NCBI GenBank assembly: GCA_020721025.1
Contig: DYNO01000194.1
Location: forward strand, 1 to 5,760
Direction: 5' to 3'
Length of the DNA stretch: 5,760 nucleotides
From: Thiomargarita sp.
GTDB lineage: Bacteria; Pseudomonadota; Gammaproteobacteria; Beggiatoales; Beggiatoaceae
The notes below the pieces were generated by a model. It had not been told where the DNA came from and did no database searches. It worked only from the letters and a program-made list of their open reading frames with translations. The position numbers were made by a program, and so were the translations under genes. Positions 5,486 to 5,760 of the stretch are shown here, piece by piece; position 1 is the first letter of the stretch, and each line of letters begins with the position of its first letter.

Positions 5486-5608
5486 GAGCCATCCTGTGAC
5501 AGTCTCAAATGTTAAGGTTAAACATTCATGTAGGCTGAAACAACATCATCAATTTAAATTCATTTGTCGAAATAAAGTATCCGTAATCTATATAAAAATG
5601 AGGTCATT

Positions 5609-5760
5609 ATGATGACAAACAAAACAATTCTCTCTGTTGCGATAAGTTGCATTTTATGGGGTGGTGTGCCGAACACATTTGCTGCTGAGGCGACAACCAC
5701 GTCCGAACCAGTGGCTACTACGGCTACCGAACCCAAGCCCGCGACTACGCCAACGGCTAC
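5609..5760 (+). CDS. Secreted Thr/Ala/Pro-rich protein, 3' truncated by window
   Basis: An open frame starts at the ATG at 5609 (or the adjacent ATG at 5612) after a GAGGT ribosome site (5600-5604), and continues through the last base without a stop. About 50 residues are visible. The first 25 form a signal peptide: MMTNKTILS, a hydrophobic stretch, and a likely cleavage at TFAA-E. The rest is low-complexity, rich in Thr, Ala, Pro and Glu with loosely repeated ATxEP/TTP units. Such a segment is typical of a flexible linker after export to the periplasm, outer membrane or cell surface. The functional domain lies beyond the window, so no family can be assigned. It has its own promoter candidate 120 nt upstream and is probably not co-transcribed with the yfiR-like gene. 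Confidence 0.75.
   Translation, partial: MMTNKTILSVAISCILWGGVPNTFAAEATTTSEPVATTATEPKPATTPTA

Larger units (their letters stand above)
5206..5608. other. Intergenic region between yfiR-like and the edge gene
   Basis: This 403-bp AT-rich region has no supported ORF. It holds a strong stem-loop (5270-5308), a perfect palindrome CATTTTAAAATG (5396-5407), and a TACATT/AATGTA dyad (5422-5445). It also holds a promoter with an overlapping dyad (5456-5485), the direct repeat GACAGTC (5458-5464 and 5498-5504), and a leader hairpin AATGTT/AACATT (5508-5526). Confidence 0.7.

Overview
This looks like bacterial chromosomal DNA of moderately low GC (roughly 40% by eye, not computed). The gene families suggest a gammaproteobacterium: MglA-like small GTPases with a Roadblock partner, a periplasmic deacetylase, and a YfiR (DUF4154) protein. 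A Beggiatoa/Thiotrichales-type or Moraxellaceae-type organism would fit, but this is a weak inference. There are no rRNA or tRNA genes, no CRISPR array and no intact transposon.

Minus strand, about 4310 down to 253: five genes run in the same direction. In transcription order they are an MglA-like GTPase (4198-3680), a 366-residue protein with a degenerate receiver-like N-terminus and a winged-helix-like C-terminus (3649-2549), a second paralogous GTPase (2478-1924), a Roadblock/LC7 protein (1834-1457), and a secreted polysaccharide deacetylase (1311-253). The gaps widen along the series (30, 70, 89 and 145 nt). The last gap holds a perfect 15-bp inverted repeat, so the deacetylase may be only loosely coupled to the rest. 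A sigma-70-like promoter candidate sits about 80-110 nt upstream of the first GTPase.

Plus strand, 4684 to the end: a DUF4154/YfiR-family periplasmic protein (4684-5205) is followed by a stem-loop (5270-5308). A strong promoter candidate with an overlapping dyad follows (5456-5485). The last gene starts at 5609 and encodes a secreted, Thr/Ala/Pro-rich protein cut off by the window edge. The 485-bp divergent region between the two gene blocks holds both promoter candidates and two tiny ORFs with reasonable ribosome-binding sites.

Working model (inference): the two GTPases are molecular switches of the MglA type, the Roadblock protein is their likely regulator or GAP-like partner, and the pseudo-receiver protein is an adaptor or effector in the same circuit. 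The arrangement recalls Streptomyces conservons (histidine kinase, Roadblock, DUF742, GTPase). It differs in having two GTPases, no kinase in the window, and an unusual receiver/winged-helix protein between the GTPases. The deacetylase and YfiR genes would connect the locus to envelope or exopolysaccharide functions, but only by proximity.
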